DNA of 64,000 bases, taken from assembly GCA_001414345.1 (NCBI GenBank), contig LLCB01000004.1, positions 124,001-188,000 on the forward strand, read 5' to 3'. This stretch comes from Hymenoscyphus infarciens. Taxonomy: Eukaryota; Ascomycota; Leotiomycetes; Helotiales; Helotiaceae. Shown piece by piece: positions 19,310 through 31,693 of this stretch; position 1 is the stretch's first letter; every line of letters begins with the position of its first letter. The position numbers and the translations under genes were made by a program. The notes below the pieces were generated by a model, which was not told the origin of the DNA, did not search any database, and was given only the letters and a program-made list of their open reading frames with translations.

Positions 19310-21471
19310 TGGCGAGGACATGAGAGCAATGAAGAATACCAAAGCATGCCAGTCAGCCAGAGGGGATTCCAAAACTCGAATAAGATTCTTGAGCAGTGAT
19401 GTGAAAAGCTGGTTTCTATAAAGTGTGCATTGCAATCTCTTGTACACCTATGGGTAACGAGGATGGGAAATATGGAGTTTGTTTGTTTGTTTGTTTGTAA
19501 GAAGGCGGATGGTTGAGACGAACGGATGGAGGAATGGAGCGAAGATACCCTTGGGAATGATAACAGTCTTGAAACAAATGGAAAAGTCTGTTTACATTAT
19601 AAGAAAAGAACTCGAGAAAATGAAGGAAGAAATTTTTGTTCAAGTGATTTCGAAAATGTGTGGTCTTTTATTTTATTTTTAAATCACCGAGCTTCAAATA
19701 TCCCTTGTCTTGTAAGGCGAACAACTACTTTCACCTTGATTATACGTGTCGTCTGAGATATTTTGAAAGTATTGTTCGCGAATATCTTGACACTTGGTTC
19801 TTGAACAACATTTGCAACTATACGAGTTCTCCTCGTGTTCGCAAAATGATGCTCTGGCGGGATGGAGCGGCGGATTTTGAGATGTGGTTCAATATAACCA
19901 CAACCGGAAACTGGAAACCTCGTAAGCTTCGAAAAACAGTATTAATTAGCAGCTGATCAATCATCTCAGATTTGTTGTTGATTTTGTAGTTCTTAAGAAG
20001 TTGTTCTACTAAAAAACGCTGGTTCCATCGCTCCAATGCATTTACACGCAACCCCTTTTCCGTGTTCTCAAAATGTATTCAGTCCAAGTAAAACGAAGAA
20101 TTATGGAATAAATCATACTAGATTATTTAGAAACTTAAATTTGCCAAGTCTTGCAACTTTCCAAAAATCGTGGTTGTATAGTTCCAGTGGGATACGGTGA
20201 AGTCAATTCGCCTTTCCCTCATGTTGACTATGCTCATTGATGGGCAACTTCATAGGCAACTATGTGTAACAAAATATGCAGGTTGATTAATTAGGAAGTG
20301 TCTCACGTGAAGAGGGGCATGGGGGTTGGATTGGTGGGTTGGAGTAGGCTGGTTTGTGTACAGTGTTACTCACATCACTCTGTTTTAGTAAATTCACTGG
20401 CCTAGAATTATTAGATAACTTAAAACTGAATAGTTGAAATTTCTAGTTAAGTAAGTTTGATCTTTTATTTTAATTACTCTAATTTTGATGCACAATTTTG
20501 TTAATTGAACAAATTTGCCACGAATGAAATGTAACTAGTACTCTCACTTCCTTTTTGAATCTTGGACCTGAGCGTTGGAGGGGGTTTGAAAGTTATATCT
20601 CCTCTCTTAAGGTGAGTTGTGTAACCAAATCTAGAGACTGAGGCTCATTGCCGGTTGAGGAGAGACGGTCGGATGGATACGGACTAGCCGTTTCTCAAGA
20701 AATCAAGTCGGGGGCCTATCCTTTATGCAACAGATCTATATTTGACTCTGTACAAATACACGTGATGTTCTGTTATTGAAACATTCGCCTCGTTTGTTTG
20801 AATACATGGAAAGCTTATTCTTCACTTTAGGTAAATGGAAATGGGTTTTCTACTCTCAAGCACGCTGGCTCCAGCTTCGCAATTCCAGATTCATGTCGCT
20901 TGGGACATTGTTATCGTCTCTACTTTTTTATAACGAGCGGTTGATTTCATCATGTACAGGAGACATGAAGGTTGGACGATAACTCCGGAATCGGGAGGGA
21001 ATTTTTCAGTCTTAATAAGTACCGAGTACCGAGTACGAAATAAGAGAGAGATTAGGTCGAGTAATACCCTTGCTGTGACTATATGCGATGTAGCCAATCA
21101 TATCCCGAAATATTTGCATATACACCTTACTTTTGGAAGTCTTATAATAACCCCCCTATCTCGATACCCGACGTGACCAATCACGCTGCTAAGGTAATAC
21201 TACTTGGCATTCTATTTGGGCAATTGTATACATGACTCTTGACTTCAAGCATTGAGGTACGTATTTATTATACTTTTAAAAGAAATAATGTAGACAGCTT
21301 CGCTGCATCTACACCCGTACTTAAAGAGTGTACTGCCGAAGAAAAAGAACAATCCTCTCTATCACTATTACCTTCTTTACCCTACCAATCACTCATATAA
21401 ACACACCTTTGAACCAGCTCTACTTTTATTAACCTCTCAAAAGCCTTTCGAAAAAAACACCACAATTCCAA
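19310..21471. other. 2.1-kb intergenic region
   Basis: No gene recognised. Short frames at 19416-20051 and 20776-21176 have no domain. There is a (TTTG)4 run at ~19479-19497, several moderately AT-rich stretches, and CACGTG motifs near 20305 and 20760. The right end carries the promoter of the decayed secreted-protein gene, with a CATATAAAC box at 21394-21402. Confidence 0.45.
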
Positions 21472-21856
21472 ATTTAGTTCACCAACATCCTCGGCACAAC
21501 CTCTCTCCTCGCCATCACTGTAAACGCGGCACCTGGAATAAGTCTAAACCACAACATGCTCGAAACCCGGGCAAGCTATGCACCAGCTTCAAACGGCTCA
21601 GCCGGAAAATACAACGCTTGCGCAGCTCCCAGCCCTGCTGAAGGTAGCAACCAAGACAGTAATCAATGCAGTGCTTGATTACATGAACGATTAATTGGGC
21701 TGTTCAGTCGCAGCGAGAGCTCCTCCAGTTTCACAGATCAAAGTCGCTAGCTGTGGTAGGTCCGGTCCGGAGTTTATAAACAATGGCGTGGCAGGTTACT
21801 CTATCCATAGTGTTTTTATTGAGGGGGTCTGCGAGCCGGGACCTAAAAGCCTTTGA
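21472..21856 (+). pseudogene. Decayed small secreted protein gene (start codon and second codon lost)
   Basis: From 21478 the frame reads FTNILGTTSLLAITVNAAPG, a typical fungal signal peptide with its cleavage region, then ~35 residues including NACAAPSPAE. A 64-nt intron (21644-21707, GTAGCA...TTCAG) joins in phase to a second exon with VASCGRSGPEF and GVCEPGPKSL and a stop at 21854-21856; the total is about 105 residues. A TATA-like box sits 70 bp upstream. Where a start is expected (21472-21477) the sequence is ATTTAG. Many fungal secreted proteins begin Met-Gln-Phe, so ATG and CAG seem to have become ATT and TAG. No other in-frame ATG lies between the TATA box and the signal peptide; the first internal ATG is after the signal peptide (21557). 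I recognise no family; three cysteines are visible. The intact splice phase suggests recent loss. An upstream exon cannot be excluded. Confidence 0.55.
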
Positions 21857-22398
21857 GATTTTTATTTGGTGTCGGGGGAAGAAAGGCTGGCCCTTGGAAT
21901 GGGGGGATCGAACACTTCGAGGTACTTATTTGTGTAGCTGGGCTTAGGGAGTTCTTAACTATTGTATTACGTATGGATACAAAGCTGTCCAAACAAAGAT
22001 CACACTTGAAACCAACCACCCAAGACTAGAGAGTTACACGCAGAATAAGAAAGCGTTATACTCAAATACACAAAATCTTGCTTAAAGAGAAATGCCCCCC
22101 CCTTGGTGCACCATTGATTCAACAACACATTCCCAAACATACCACAAGCTGTGCCTTCTCATAGATATCCCTTAAATTCCAAGTAAATCAAAGTTCTCCA
22201 CTCCGACATATAACAATGACACTCTTCAACCTCGCTAAATTCCTGTTTCCATGACCGGAACAGAGAACATTTACTAACCCAATGACGAAAACACTCGCTT
22301 ACCAGAAACCCGCAAGAGAACCAAAGACAAAAAAGAGACACAGGAGACAAAAAAGAACCCCCTTCGAAGGGAGATAGTGCAAAAACATAAGAAGCGTA
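21857..22398. other. Intergenic region before the tRNA gene
   Basis: No gene recognised. This is the 3' flank of the secreted-protein remnant and the 3' flank of the minus-strand tRNA-Ala. Confidence 0.4.
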
Positions 22399-22495
22399 TG
22401 GAGAATGCAAGAATCGAACTCGCGACCTCTCCCAAGTAGGATGTCTTGTTGAGAGAACATGCTAAGGGAACATTATACCACTAAACCAATTCCCC
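22399..22495 (-). tRNA. tRNA-Ala(AGC) with 25-nt intron
   Basis: The minus strand folds as a tRNA. The acceptor stem is GGGGAAT (22495-22489) with ATTCTCC (22406-22400), and the discriminator is A at 22399. The anticodon stem TTCCC pairs with GGGAG, with anticodon AGC at 22463-22461. The T arm is GCGAG-TTCGATT-CTTGC. An intron of 25 nt (22459-22435) lies one base after the anticodon, the standard eukaryotic site. The acceptor stem has the G3-U70 wobble pair, the universal identity element of tRNA-Ala, which supports the isotype. The A box (TGGTTTAGTGG) and B box (AGTTCGATTCT) are present. Confidence 0.9.
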
Positions 22496-23804
22496 GGTTG
22501 TTGCTTGCTGCTTTGATGAAAGACATTTCTGCTTAAACAAATCTGTGAAGAAATTTTGTGGGCGGAGTGGGGTAGTGGGGAACGGAGCCCTCAATTTTTT
22601 GCATGTTTTCCCTCATCTAGCCTCAAATTCCTCTCCCCCACATCCAAGCATTTTCGAAGTCCAGATGATCAAAAAAACTGTGCAACAAAACCCTCTCACT
22701 CAAGCTTTTTTTTTAGGGATTTACCTCCTCAGGCTCAGAGGGACTTCAAGAGCGAGGAAGATATCTTTACGGAATTGGTTAATCAAGTTACTTCTATCTC
22801 CTATCAAAGTAGCAATTCCAGTAAGTTAAGCTAGTAAATCATATTCTTTAAAAATAGTTAGTTTGATAAATTATTTAATCAAAGTTGCGATTGTTTGAAA
22901 AGTGTAGAGTACAAGTACTCATCTGAGTAAGGATTTTTTTTGTAAAAATATCCTAGATAGCTTAGAAGATCCAAGTTATTTCAACAAACTTACGCCCGAA
23001 AGGTTGAAAATTTATACTAAAAACACCTCATCTAACTCGCTCAACACAATCAAGCAAAATCTTCTGAAACTCCTAAAGAACTTTCGGTGGATGTCCAACG
23101 ACCAACACTCTGCTATGACTAGTTGGGCCCATCGCATACCCCAAGAAACACGCAAGATGACCAAGAAGCCACAAACAATATCTGCTCACATCGCGTCACA
23201 CAAAATTCACGAAAAGCAAGCAAAAATGACTCCCTCTCCTGAACCGTAAAACAAGGATCATATATACCATGTTTTCAGCTCATTTATCTACTTCATCAAC
23301 CCCTCAGTCAGGCAGTGCAGCACGTTCGCCACCCACAATATTCATCTCTCCCTCGCAGAGTTGCTCCAGAGCAATAACCCACCCTCTTCTACGAGAGAAA
23401 GCCACCCCCATGCATAACTCATTAATACATCCCCCCTCCCCAAACCTAATGCTCCCCTTATCCCTCCCCCCTCTTCCACAACCATAAAAAAAAGAGACAG
23501 AAAACCAAATCAAATTCCCACCCCTCTACCAACGCCAGCCCCAAAGTCCATGAAAATGCAATGACAAGCACTGACAAGACACAAAAAGGTAATACTCCAA
23601 CAAAGGACAAAGGCGTTGCAAGATAATTAACAATAGTTGCCCCCAAATCCTAGAAAGAGGCGAATGATGTTGCGATTCATTCCACTCATCCAACCAGGAA
23701 AAAAAACGAAAAAAAGGAAAACCCACGCTCCCTTTTAAATGCAAATGACTTCTCATCCCAAACCCCCTCAGAACCGAATCCCGCGGAAAAAGAAGTGAAA
23801 GCGG
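22496..23804. other. 1.3-kb intergenic region
   Basis: No gene recognised. It holds the upstream flank of tRNA-Ala and the 3' flank of the LRR-protein gene. C-rich stretches near 23430-23475 and several short frames lack any protein signature. Confidence 0.45.
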
Positions 23805-26800
23805 TCACGACTCCATCTTAAAAAACTCCCCACTAGGATCAAGATCAAACATCGTCGTATGTCCGAAAGTAGGCAACTGCCCCCCATCCCTCCCAATATA
23901 ATCAACCTGTTCCTCGCCTTCATCCTCCAGTTTGCTAGCGTCGCTCAGAACAATTGCAGGTCTATTCTCATCACCCTCAACGATGTTTTCCAACCCCAGC
24001 TCCTCCATCTTATCGCTCATATGTTCATCCACAGGATTCGGGTGATCCGCTCTCGGCGTCGTATTATTAAGAACACTCTCCAAGATCCCCCGATCGGACA
24101 TAGCAGTCGTAGGTCTCAACGCCTCCTCACTAACATTGAATTCTCCACCTGGTCCGTAACCCTCGACCCCATTCGCGATATTCCGATTTCGTTCCAGGAA
24201 CATGGCCATCCTCTTCATCTCGGTATCCCATCGCTCCGCAAGAACCCTCACTACGGCATCGACATCTTGAGGCGTTAAATCGCGGGTAGGTTGTGGTGGT
24301 CTGACACCAAAAGATGACAAGGTACGTCGAATCGAAGGTCGGTGCTCGCTTTTCGTCTTGGAGACTTCCTTACGAGTATCCTTCATGCTGATACTTAGAC
24401 GTTTCATCGATGCATCCTGCTCTGTATGCATGAACGGAAATTCCAGGACCGTGTAATTCGTAGCTAAAGCGTTGACCAGAATAGTGAAGCCTTGAAGGTT
24501 AATGTCGTTGTGCTCGCAGTGGATATGAGTGAGGCCTTCATTCTCTTCCAGTACCGAGGAAAGAGTATTTGCACCTTCCATTCCAAGATTTTGATACTCA
24601 ATCCGCAGAACCTTCAGCGTTGTATTCTCCTTGAGGCCAGTGAGAGCGTGATTCAGCCCGATTCCGAAGCGGGTAACTTCCAAATGAGCTTGTTCTCCAG
24701 AAATATCAAGATCCTCTAATGTAGTATTTTCAGCAAATACCAACCGAAGCGTATCACAAGTCTCCTGGTTCGCATCGTAAGGAAGAGAAGCTTTCGAAAG
24801 ATCCAATACCCGAATTGTCGTATTCGTGCGCAAAGATTCGATCATTTGTCTGAAATGGTCTTCCTTCTCAAATTCGATCATACGCATAACGAGATGAGAT
24901 GGAGTGTGGTTCTCTTTTATGGCTTTGGCAATCTCACCTACTCCTCTTTGCAAATTATTGGCGCTGACATGGAGTTGTAATTCGCGTGCTTCACCTGCAG
25001 ATCTAGCCATGGATCTCATGAGTAAGGCCACATGATCTCCGTTTAGATTACATTGTTCCATCTGTAGAACTCGAAGGGAGTTTGACTTTTCACTTAGCAG
25101 GTATGCCGCGATCGAGTCAAGAGACTTGTCGTTGATCTAATGTTGTCAGCAAGAACTATCGGGAAAGAGATGGGAGCACTCACTGGAATGCCGTTCATGA
25201 TCAGTTCCTCCAGGTCCCAAGATAACAACACCTCAGGTGCAAAAAGAGGCTGGTCGCCGGAAGTTCTAGTGATTCTAGATAAATCGAGTTTCCGAATTCG
25301 AGAGAAACGACTCATTGAAGAGGAGAATCTATCGAGTTCGATGCGACCTGAGTTATCCGAGATGTTGATGCACTCGAGAGTGGCATTCTGTTTTTCCAAA
25401 TGACCCAGCAGTTGAATGATGCCTCGATCGGTCAGACCACAGCGCGAGCATTCAATGGCTCTGATTCGAGACGCTCTTTCGTTGAGGGCAGGAACTATAT
25501 AATGGTTAGAAAAAGTTGGAATATGGTAGAGTGAACAACGTACTCATCTCTTCCAAGTCGGTTTCTCCGAGCTCTATCCCGCTCAGCACAATCCAGCTGA
25601 CACTAGTCAATTTCTTGCCACATAGTGACAACAAAGCTGCAACGATTTCACAGCCGGGATCTTTCTCAATCTCTCGACCTTCCATATCAAACATATCTGT
25701 AGGTCTTCGCTTAGGGAGAGTATTTGTAAAATCGACCCTTCGTAGTGTTGAGGATTTTAGAGCAAGAGCCTGGACTTCCCGGTACAGTATAGACCTAGCT
25801 TGTGGGTTGATGGCGGGGTATTTCATGATAGAAACTATCGCACATTAGTCAAGCGTTTGGACCCAAGAAGGAAGTATTACGATTATTGCGACTTGTGTAG
25901 GCCACATGATCTGTTCCGCAATCATCTGCAATTCCATGCATGCTATGCAAGTCGATATCCTTGAAAGAAATTGAATGGAATGAATTGTTGTATCGTAGTG
26001 CTCGCATGACTGATAATAACTCGTAGACCGAGTATTTTTGTGTAAGTGCAGGAGGGTATAAACGAAACTCAGGGGCATCCTCTACATTCCAGTCGACGGA
26101 GTACTGAATATTTGCTGGATTGCACTTCACATAAAGTTAGTTGATATTACAAAGAAAAACTCTTGGCTTCCACTTACGTTGTATGCCACACAATGAGCTA
26201 CCAAAGTTCTTTCAAACCCACCATACTCCTCTTCTTCAGTTAGGATTATCCCTTCGTTCAATGGGGACTGATCTCCAAGGCCTTTGAGCAGGAAGCTGCG
26301 ATCTATCCAGAGGGGTTTGAGATATTGCCATACTCTGTTGATCACCACGACAATATCATAACTAGCAAAAGCTGCAAGTTCAAGGACTTTGACGGGTTGA
26401 AGTGGCATTCTTTGAAAAGTCAGCAGTTGGCCCAAAAATTATATTTGCACAGCACTGCAAGAACAGGGCATCGTACCTGAAGGCTAGCTCGAATCTATCA
26501 TCCCCACTTAACATGTTAATTTGATAGAGTGAAACAATTCCGTGCGTATGTCTGCTATTTTTCGGCACCAGAAGTCTCCCAGAAGAATCCGTAAAATCCG
26601 GCACAGGAATCAGATGAAGACTATTGATCCCAATAACCATGTAGAAAACAGTCCCTCCCAATTTCTGCATATCATCAGAGGATGAAGTTCGTCCATGTTT
26701 AACAGCTGGCGATCTCCTAACCACCCGGAAAACTTGAAAATGATTTGGATCATAATCATGCAACCCCTCCAGTAACCGAATAAGGTAACGAATAATGCGC

Positions 26801-27690
26801 TGAGGATATGGTTCCGATTGAAGAAGTCTTGCTTTCTGGGCAGCACCTTTAATTGAGGAAAGCCATAAATCTGCATCCGTAGGATCATAAAGCATGAGTT
26901 GAAGTGAACCAACACCATGATACTCCTCGTCCAAATATACCACTTCAGTTGTAAAAAATGGCCGGCCGTCTTCTACTCTGTATGCTGTGACAATTTGTGA
27001 TAGAGATATCCGATTTTCCCCCTCCGCAGAGGCATGTGAATGATTTGATTGAACCTCCTGTAGAGATCCAACCGAGGTATTCGAAGGATGTCGTGTGGAG
27101 GAGCGGCCGTAAAAGGGAGGGATCGATGAGAATGTGTCCGAGGCGCGTTGCTGGCTTTTGAATCGTATCAGATGTGTGTCTGTCAAAACCAGGTATTCCC
27201 TCTTCTTCCTAAACATCCCACTTTCCGTCTGAACCTCCCCATGGTATAAAACGTTCTTGTTGTTGGCTGTGCCAGGTTCCAAGGTAGGTCCTTCTCCTCC
27301 AGGCGATTCCGGCGCAGCGAAATTGGCAAAGTCGTCCACCTCGTCCTCGTCCACATATGTCATTGATTTCTTCCCCAAAGACCCAAATATTGAAGCTGGT
27401 CTGCCCTTTTGTAATGTTCGAGGTCGTACTCTGGGGGAATTCGAGCCGGTGCTATGGGAGGGACTCTGCGCGCCATCTTGGTTGACTTCGAGGTTCAGCG
27501 ATGGCCCTATACTGAAGATCGATGCCCGCTTTCCCAGTCTCTTCCTTTCCTTCTTGTCGCCTCCTTCCACATTGCCGTCATTGGAAACGTCGGTGTTGAT
27601 ATGGGTCAGACCCTGAAGAGAATTCCTCGAAAAGAGGTTGAGGCTCTTACGCCGAATCTTGCTTGCCTCGTCCCGGACGGAAGGCGCCAT
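23805..27690 (-). CDS. Large PH-like / leucine-rich-repeat protein
   Basis: Six exons by phase: 27690-26477, 26409-26178, 26124-25881, 25834-25544, 25494-25184 and 25136-23805, giving about 1207 residues. Residues 1-135 are basic and Ser-rich, likely disordered. A PH-like domain follows (~140-290: VLYHGEVQTESGMFRKKREY, LVLTDTHLIRFKS, then LQLMLYDPTDADLWLSSIKG). After further alpha/beta segments come leucine-rich or ribonuclease-inhibitor-like repeats (~600-950), for example ATLECINISDNSG, IRVLDLSKASLP, TTLEDLDISGEQ, TTLKVLRIEYQNLG and LTHIHCEHNDIN. The tail is acidic. The layout of PH plus LRR resembles CARMIL-like or other cortical scaffold proteins, but I cannot name an orthologue. It could bind membrane lipids and protein partners. 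All five introns are 46-67 nt with good phase, and no lesion is seen. Confidence 0.82.
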
Positions 27691-29134
27691 TTGGATCGAC
27701 CGATCGTTTGTGGTGTTTCGCAGCGAGGGTGGAATTGTTGAAGCTTTACGGTTCGGCCAAAGAATTTACAGAGACATCCGGGTTGCGCTTGCGCTCGAAG
27801 AAGTGTCGCTGACCAGAACCGAACACCACACGTGGGAGGATGGGTATATTTAAACTGCCACAAGTAAAGAAAAAGCGTCGTCGTATATCAAAGATCTGCG
27901 TCGTGGCTGCTTGGTGGGAGTGAAGGTTGGATCGTGAGGGATTCGAATGCTCGTCTATCGTGATGGGAAGGAGCGTCTCGCGGGACAATCGTCAATTGCT
28001 CAAGGAGGGGGAACAATGGCTAGAAAGTATTTTGGACACAACGAGTACCCGACCGCACAATACCCAGATCTAGCAGGGCGACGGTCGCAGTGCAGTGCAG
28101 TGCAGTGTGCTGGTGAAGGTAAAGGGGGATCAAGTCGCTGACAATAGGAAACAAGTGAAGAAGAGCAGGAAGAATGAAGAGATCGATATCAACGGCGAGG
28201 GCTCAGCACGACACTCGCTCCATGGCAGCAGGCGGAGGCGAGAGAACTGGGATGAAGCTGTGAAATGGATTTGCATTCACTGAGATATGGATGATACGAT
28301 ACCCAGCATGGAGGTGCTTGAGGTGCTTGGAGGAGCTGCCGGCCGGTTTGTTAGGTGTAGGTGATTCAGGAGTCAGGAGAGGAGCCGGGATTTACTGGAT
28401 TTCCCGTTGTTTCCTCCCATCTGCCACGGTGATTGGTGAGGACGTCAACAGATCCCGGTCAAGAAAAAGCACTTCCAGGGTTGATATGGCTGTGTTGTGG
28501 AAGGGAAAGGATGAACCGGTGAACCGGTGGACCGTACGAGCTTTCCGTGCGTACATAGAATACGAACTATCGTGACGCCCAGCTTCGGTAATTATTAATA
28601 AAGTAAACAATCAATTACTAATGTACACGCGCGAGAGGAGCTTCAAAGTGTACTTATTGCTATAGCTCTTTCTTTGGAAATATAAAGACCCTGCCGATCT
28701 ATTCTATTTGAACTGTGGTTCAGGTTCCAGGACCTTTCGTTTCATGTACATTCGATTAGTTTCGTTTCGATGATCTCAATATCATTTCTTACCTTGACGT
28801 GCGCGGCTTGATGTAAAACGGGGTTATTTTGTTAGAGATGTGCTATTGTTCAGATCCTCCTCCTATCAGAGACCAGCTGCCCTTCGCTCGTCCCGAGTCC
28901 ATTTCTCCTAGTTCCCGACCCGTGAGAAACGGCCCGCCAGTACGCGTCATAAGCGCTCACCAAAAAGTAAGGTGCTCAACGGGATAGCTTCTCATCATGA
29001 AATGGAGTTATTCGTTGTCGTCGTCGTCGTCGTAAAAGTCCAACAACACCATGGTTTCAACCTCCATCTATGTATTGCCTAACTGCTGGTTGTTTAGCTT
29101 GCACCCAGAGCCGCAAAAAAGAAGATAACTCACC
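27691..29134. other. 1.4-kb intergenic region
   Basis: No gene recognised. It carries the promoter and 5' leader of the LRR-protein gene. A CAGTG-type short repeat (about 28086-28108) and a CGTCGT run (about 29013-29031) are present. The latter reads as a short acidic stretch on the minus strand but in a 14-codon frame only. Confidence 0.45.
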
Positions 29135-30304
29135 TTAAGCCTCTATTTCCCCCTGTTCTATCACCCCCTCATTCGTCTTCCCCCTCATAACAACCGCAGA
29201 CCCCTTAACAGCATACCCCCCACCCACCCCCTCAACCCAAACATCAAACTTCCTCTCCTTCTCACTCTTAAAACTCTTATCCTCCCTCACACAAACATTC
29301 ATCTCCTCCTCGCAATACAATGGTGCCAGATTCCTATAATCGAATTTCAAAATCGCATCATCCTTCCCAATCTGTCCTCTCAGAATAGAAAGCATAAAAA
29401 CCAAAGAAAGAGGTCCATGAACTAACAAGTGCCTTCGTCCTTCGGCTTCTCGACAGTATTGACGATCGAGATGGATACCATGGGCATTGAATGTTAGTGC
29501 CGAGAACCGGAAGAGCAGAGCTTGAGTTGGCGTTATCGGGATTTTGATATCCGGTATATGAATAGCTGTAAAAATCAGCAAAACAAAACAAATCTTTACC
29601 TCAAAAAGAAGATAATACATACGTCTAACAACTCTATCCGGCCTCTCAGCATCCCTCTTCGCCTCCGCCTCACTCTTCTCCTTCATAAACACCAGATTCC
29701 TCACCTCCACAACCCTCGGATCTTTCAACTCCTGACTCTCCCTACACATCCCCACCGCCCTCTCAATAGACACAAAAACCTTCTCATTCTCCCCTTCCCC
29801 CTTGTAAACCAAATCCACAATCCTTTCCCGACAAACCGCTCGCTTCCCTAGAAGCTCAAGTTTCTTGCTCTCACTACTCTGAGCAAAATCGAAAGTCACG
29901 CTTCCCCCCGCCCACATCCGTCTCACAAACGGCGGTCCCGGAGACTGAAGCGGATCCGTTCCATCAGGGAGGAGATTGCTACTCAGAACTTGGGGGGGAA
30001 AGTAGACTAAGTGATGCCCTTGGGGTAGGAGGGGTCGGCAAGCATGTTTCTTTGCGTTGGGGATGGTTGGCAGTGTTAATTTTGAGGGTTTGAAGTGGGG
30101 TGGGTGACAGTTTTTTGGGAGGAAATCGGCTAGAGTGATATTGAGGAGATGGGAGGGGGTCGGTGACATGTAGTCGTAGATGTAGACGGGGGGACGCTTG
30201 AGGATATCATGGTCGTGTTGGTCGTGGTTGAATCTCCTTGAGGGGGTCTTGAGGATGCGAAGACATCGTTGCGCCCCTAGGCGGAATGATGGAATAGAAG
30301 TCAT
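29135..30304 (-). CDS. HTD2: HTD2-like hot-dog 3-hydroxyacyl-thioester dehydratase
   Basis: There are two exons, 30304-29623 and 29565-29135, with a 57-nt intron; the product is 370 residues. The N-terminus (MTSIPSFRLGAQRCLRILK) is basic, with no acidic residue in the first 25, consistent with mitochondrial import. The N-terminal half contains FVRRMWAGGSVTFDF, typical of the first hot-dog fold of this family. The C-terminal half has the hydratase motif LFRFSALTFNAHGIHLDRQY followed by HLLVHGPLSLVFML. Family members include mitochondrial 3-hydroxyacyl-ACP dehydratase of type II fatty-acid synthesis (Htd2) and bacterial mesaconyl-C4-CoA hydratase; the mitochondrial role is the likelier one in a fungus. 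The start at 30304 was chosen because upstream in-frame codons offer only GTG. PHA2 lies 254 bp upstream on the same strand. Confidence 0.8.
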   Translation of the reverse strand: MTSIPSFRLGAQRCLRILKTPSRRFNHDQHDHDILKRPPVYIYDYMSPTPSHLLNITLADFLPKNCHPPHFKPSKLTLPTIPNAKKHACRPLLPQGHHLVYFPPQVLSSNLLPDGTDPLQSPGPPFVRRMWAGGSVTFDFAQSSESKKLELLGKRAVCRERIVDLVYKGEGENEKVFVSIERAVGMCRESQELKDPRVVEVRNLVFMKEKSEAEAKRDAERPDRVVRRMYYLLFEVKICFVLLIFTAIHIPDIKIPITPTQALLFRFSALTFNAHGIHLDRQYCREAEGRRHLLVHGPLSLVFMLSILRGQIGKDDAILKFDYRNLAPLYCEEEMNVCVREDKSFKSEKERKFDVWVEGVGGGYAVKGSAVVMRGKTNEGVIEQGEIEA

Positions 30305-30558
30305 ATGAATAAAGTTGTGATGGAGGGTCACCGAGTTATAAGACACTGCGTAGAAGTTATCATGACTAGGTGTGTTTTTGAAGGTTGTGAATTCTTGAGC
30401 TCCAGATCATCAAAAGAGCCTCGGTAAATACCCGAAAGCTCCAGCTCTTATCGATAAGACCTGTCCTGTCTTGCCATTTCCCGTCCTCCCGCTGAGCGGA
30501 GATGTCCTTCCAAATCATCTTTTCGACATCAACACTCCTCCCATATTTCACCAAGACC

Positions 30559-31693
30559 TTACTTCTCTCTATGTCCATCAAGTTTATCATCCCAACTACC
30601 CAACCATCTCCAACTCTCAACATGCTTCGCCACATTATCCAGAGCACCCTTAACCTTCCCATCCGGATCATTCAACCTACTTCCCTCAAACTCGACAAAA
30701 AAGATATACTGAAATGGTACAACCTTGGTCGGGCGACTATTAATACTCGTCAAATTTAACGCATACTCCCTAAACGAATCCAGAACCTGCGCAAGTGAAC
30801 CAGGAGACCGATGACCAATCGTAAAAGAGATGAGAGATTTTGTCTTGGATTTCGAGCTCATGGCCTTCTCATCGACACCCTTTCGAATAATCAGGAACCT
30901 CGTAGTATTATCCCGTCGATCCTCGATTCCCTTCGCGAGAATATCTAGACCGTGGATTTCTGCTGCGAGACTGCTTGCTATTGCTGCGCTCGTACCAGTC
31001 GTATCCTCCTTTACCAATTCCGCCGCTCGACTCGTGGAACTGACATCAATCCGTTCAATGCCCTTCAAATATGCCCCGAGGAAGATATCACATTGTCCCC
31101 ATGCTTGCGGATGTGTATAGAGTCTTTGAATATGTTTGAGATCGTACAAAGGTTTGGTTCGTGGCTCCTTAGGATTGGGTCTCGAAGGGGTAGGTGTCGA
31201 AGGTCCAGAAACCTGCTCGGAATCCGTGGCATTTCGGGGAGCCTTGCGACCAAGTAGGTAATGACTGACATCGAGATACGCTTCACCAGAAACAGTGACA
31301 CCAGGAAAGAGACCACGACGATCTGCGAGGAGCTCAAATGTGAAGATCACCGCGCCATTCGTGGAATTTTCGAATGGTACAACCCCCAACGCAGCTTCTC
31401 CCGATTGAACAGCTGTGAATACATCTGCCATCCCAATGTCAGATATCAAATTCCATACACAAGACATGCGAGGTATTACCTGTGATAGTATCCGCGGGCA
31501 CGTAATCATATCGATCTGACTCTTCAATCGCAAGCGCGGCCTGCGCAAGATCGAAATCTGTCAGTCCAAAGGACCAAGGGGGACGCATGAAAAGACTGAG
31601 TGTGAATACCTGATGAGTATAAGAAGAAATGGGACCCAGAAAGGCAACAACGGGAGTGCGAATGGCATCATCTGGCTCTTGGGGTGGATGCAT
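30559..31693 (-). CDS. PHA2: Prephenate dehydratase (phenylalanine biosynthesis)
   Basis: Exons are 31693-31610, 31540-31480 and 31424-30559, giving 336 residues. The catalytic domain begins VVAFLGPISSYTHQAALAI (the G..G.YS.QAA motif) and continues with VVPFENSTNGAV, which in the family reads P.ENS..G.V, and THPQAWGQC. The catalytic NTTRFLII segment carries the Thr of the conserved TRF motif. The C-terminal ACT domain has SISFTIGHRSPGSLAQVL-like sequence (here LISFTIGHRSPGSLAQVL) and INSRPTKVVPFQYIFFVEF, the equivalent of the ESRP effector motif that senses phenylalanine. The enzyme turns prephenate into phenylpyruvate and should be inhibited by phenylalanine. The fungal insertion between the two halves (residues ~115-150, Pro/Lys-rich) lengthens the protein slightly. 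It sits between HTD2 and GCN2, all on the minus strand. Confidence 0.93.

Noticed and set aside
22399..22495. Reading this tRNA as tRNA-Gly from its D-arm sequence
   Set aside because: The anticodon stem closes only with an intron after position 37, giving AGC, and G3-U70 marks alanine.
29522..29851. 109-codon plus-strand frame
   Set aside because: It is antisense to the HTD2-like exon and intron.
30366..30671. 101-codon minus-strand frame downstream of PHA2
   Set aside because: It overlaps the PHA2 3' end in another frame and shows no domain.
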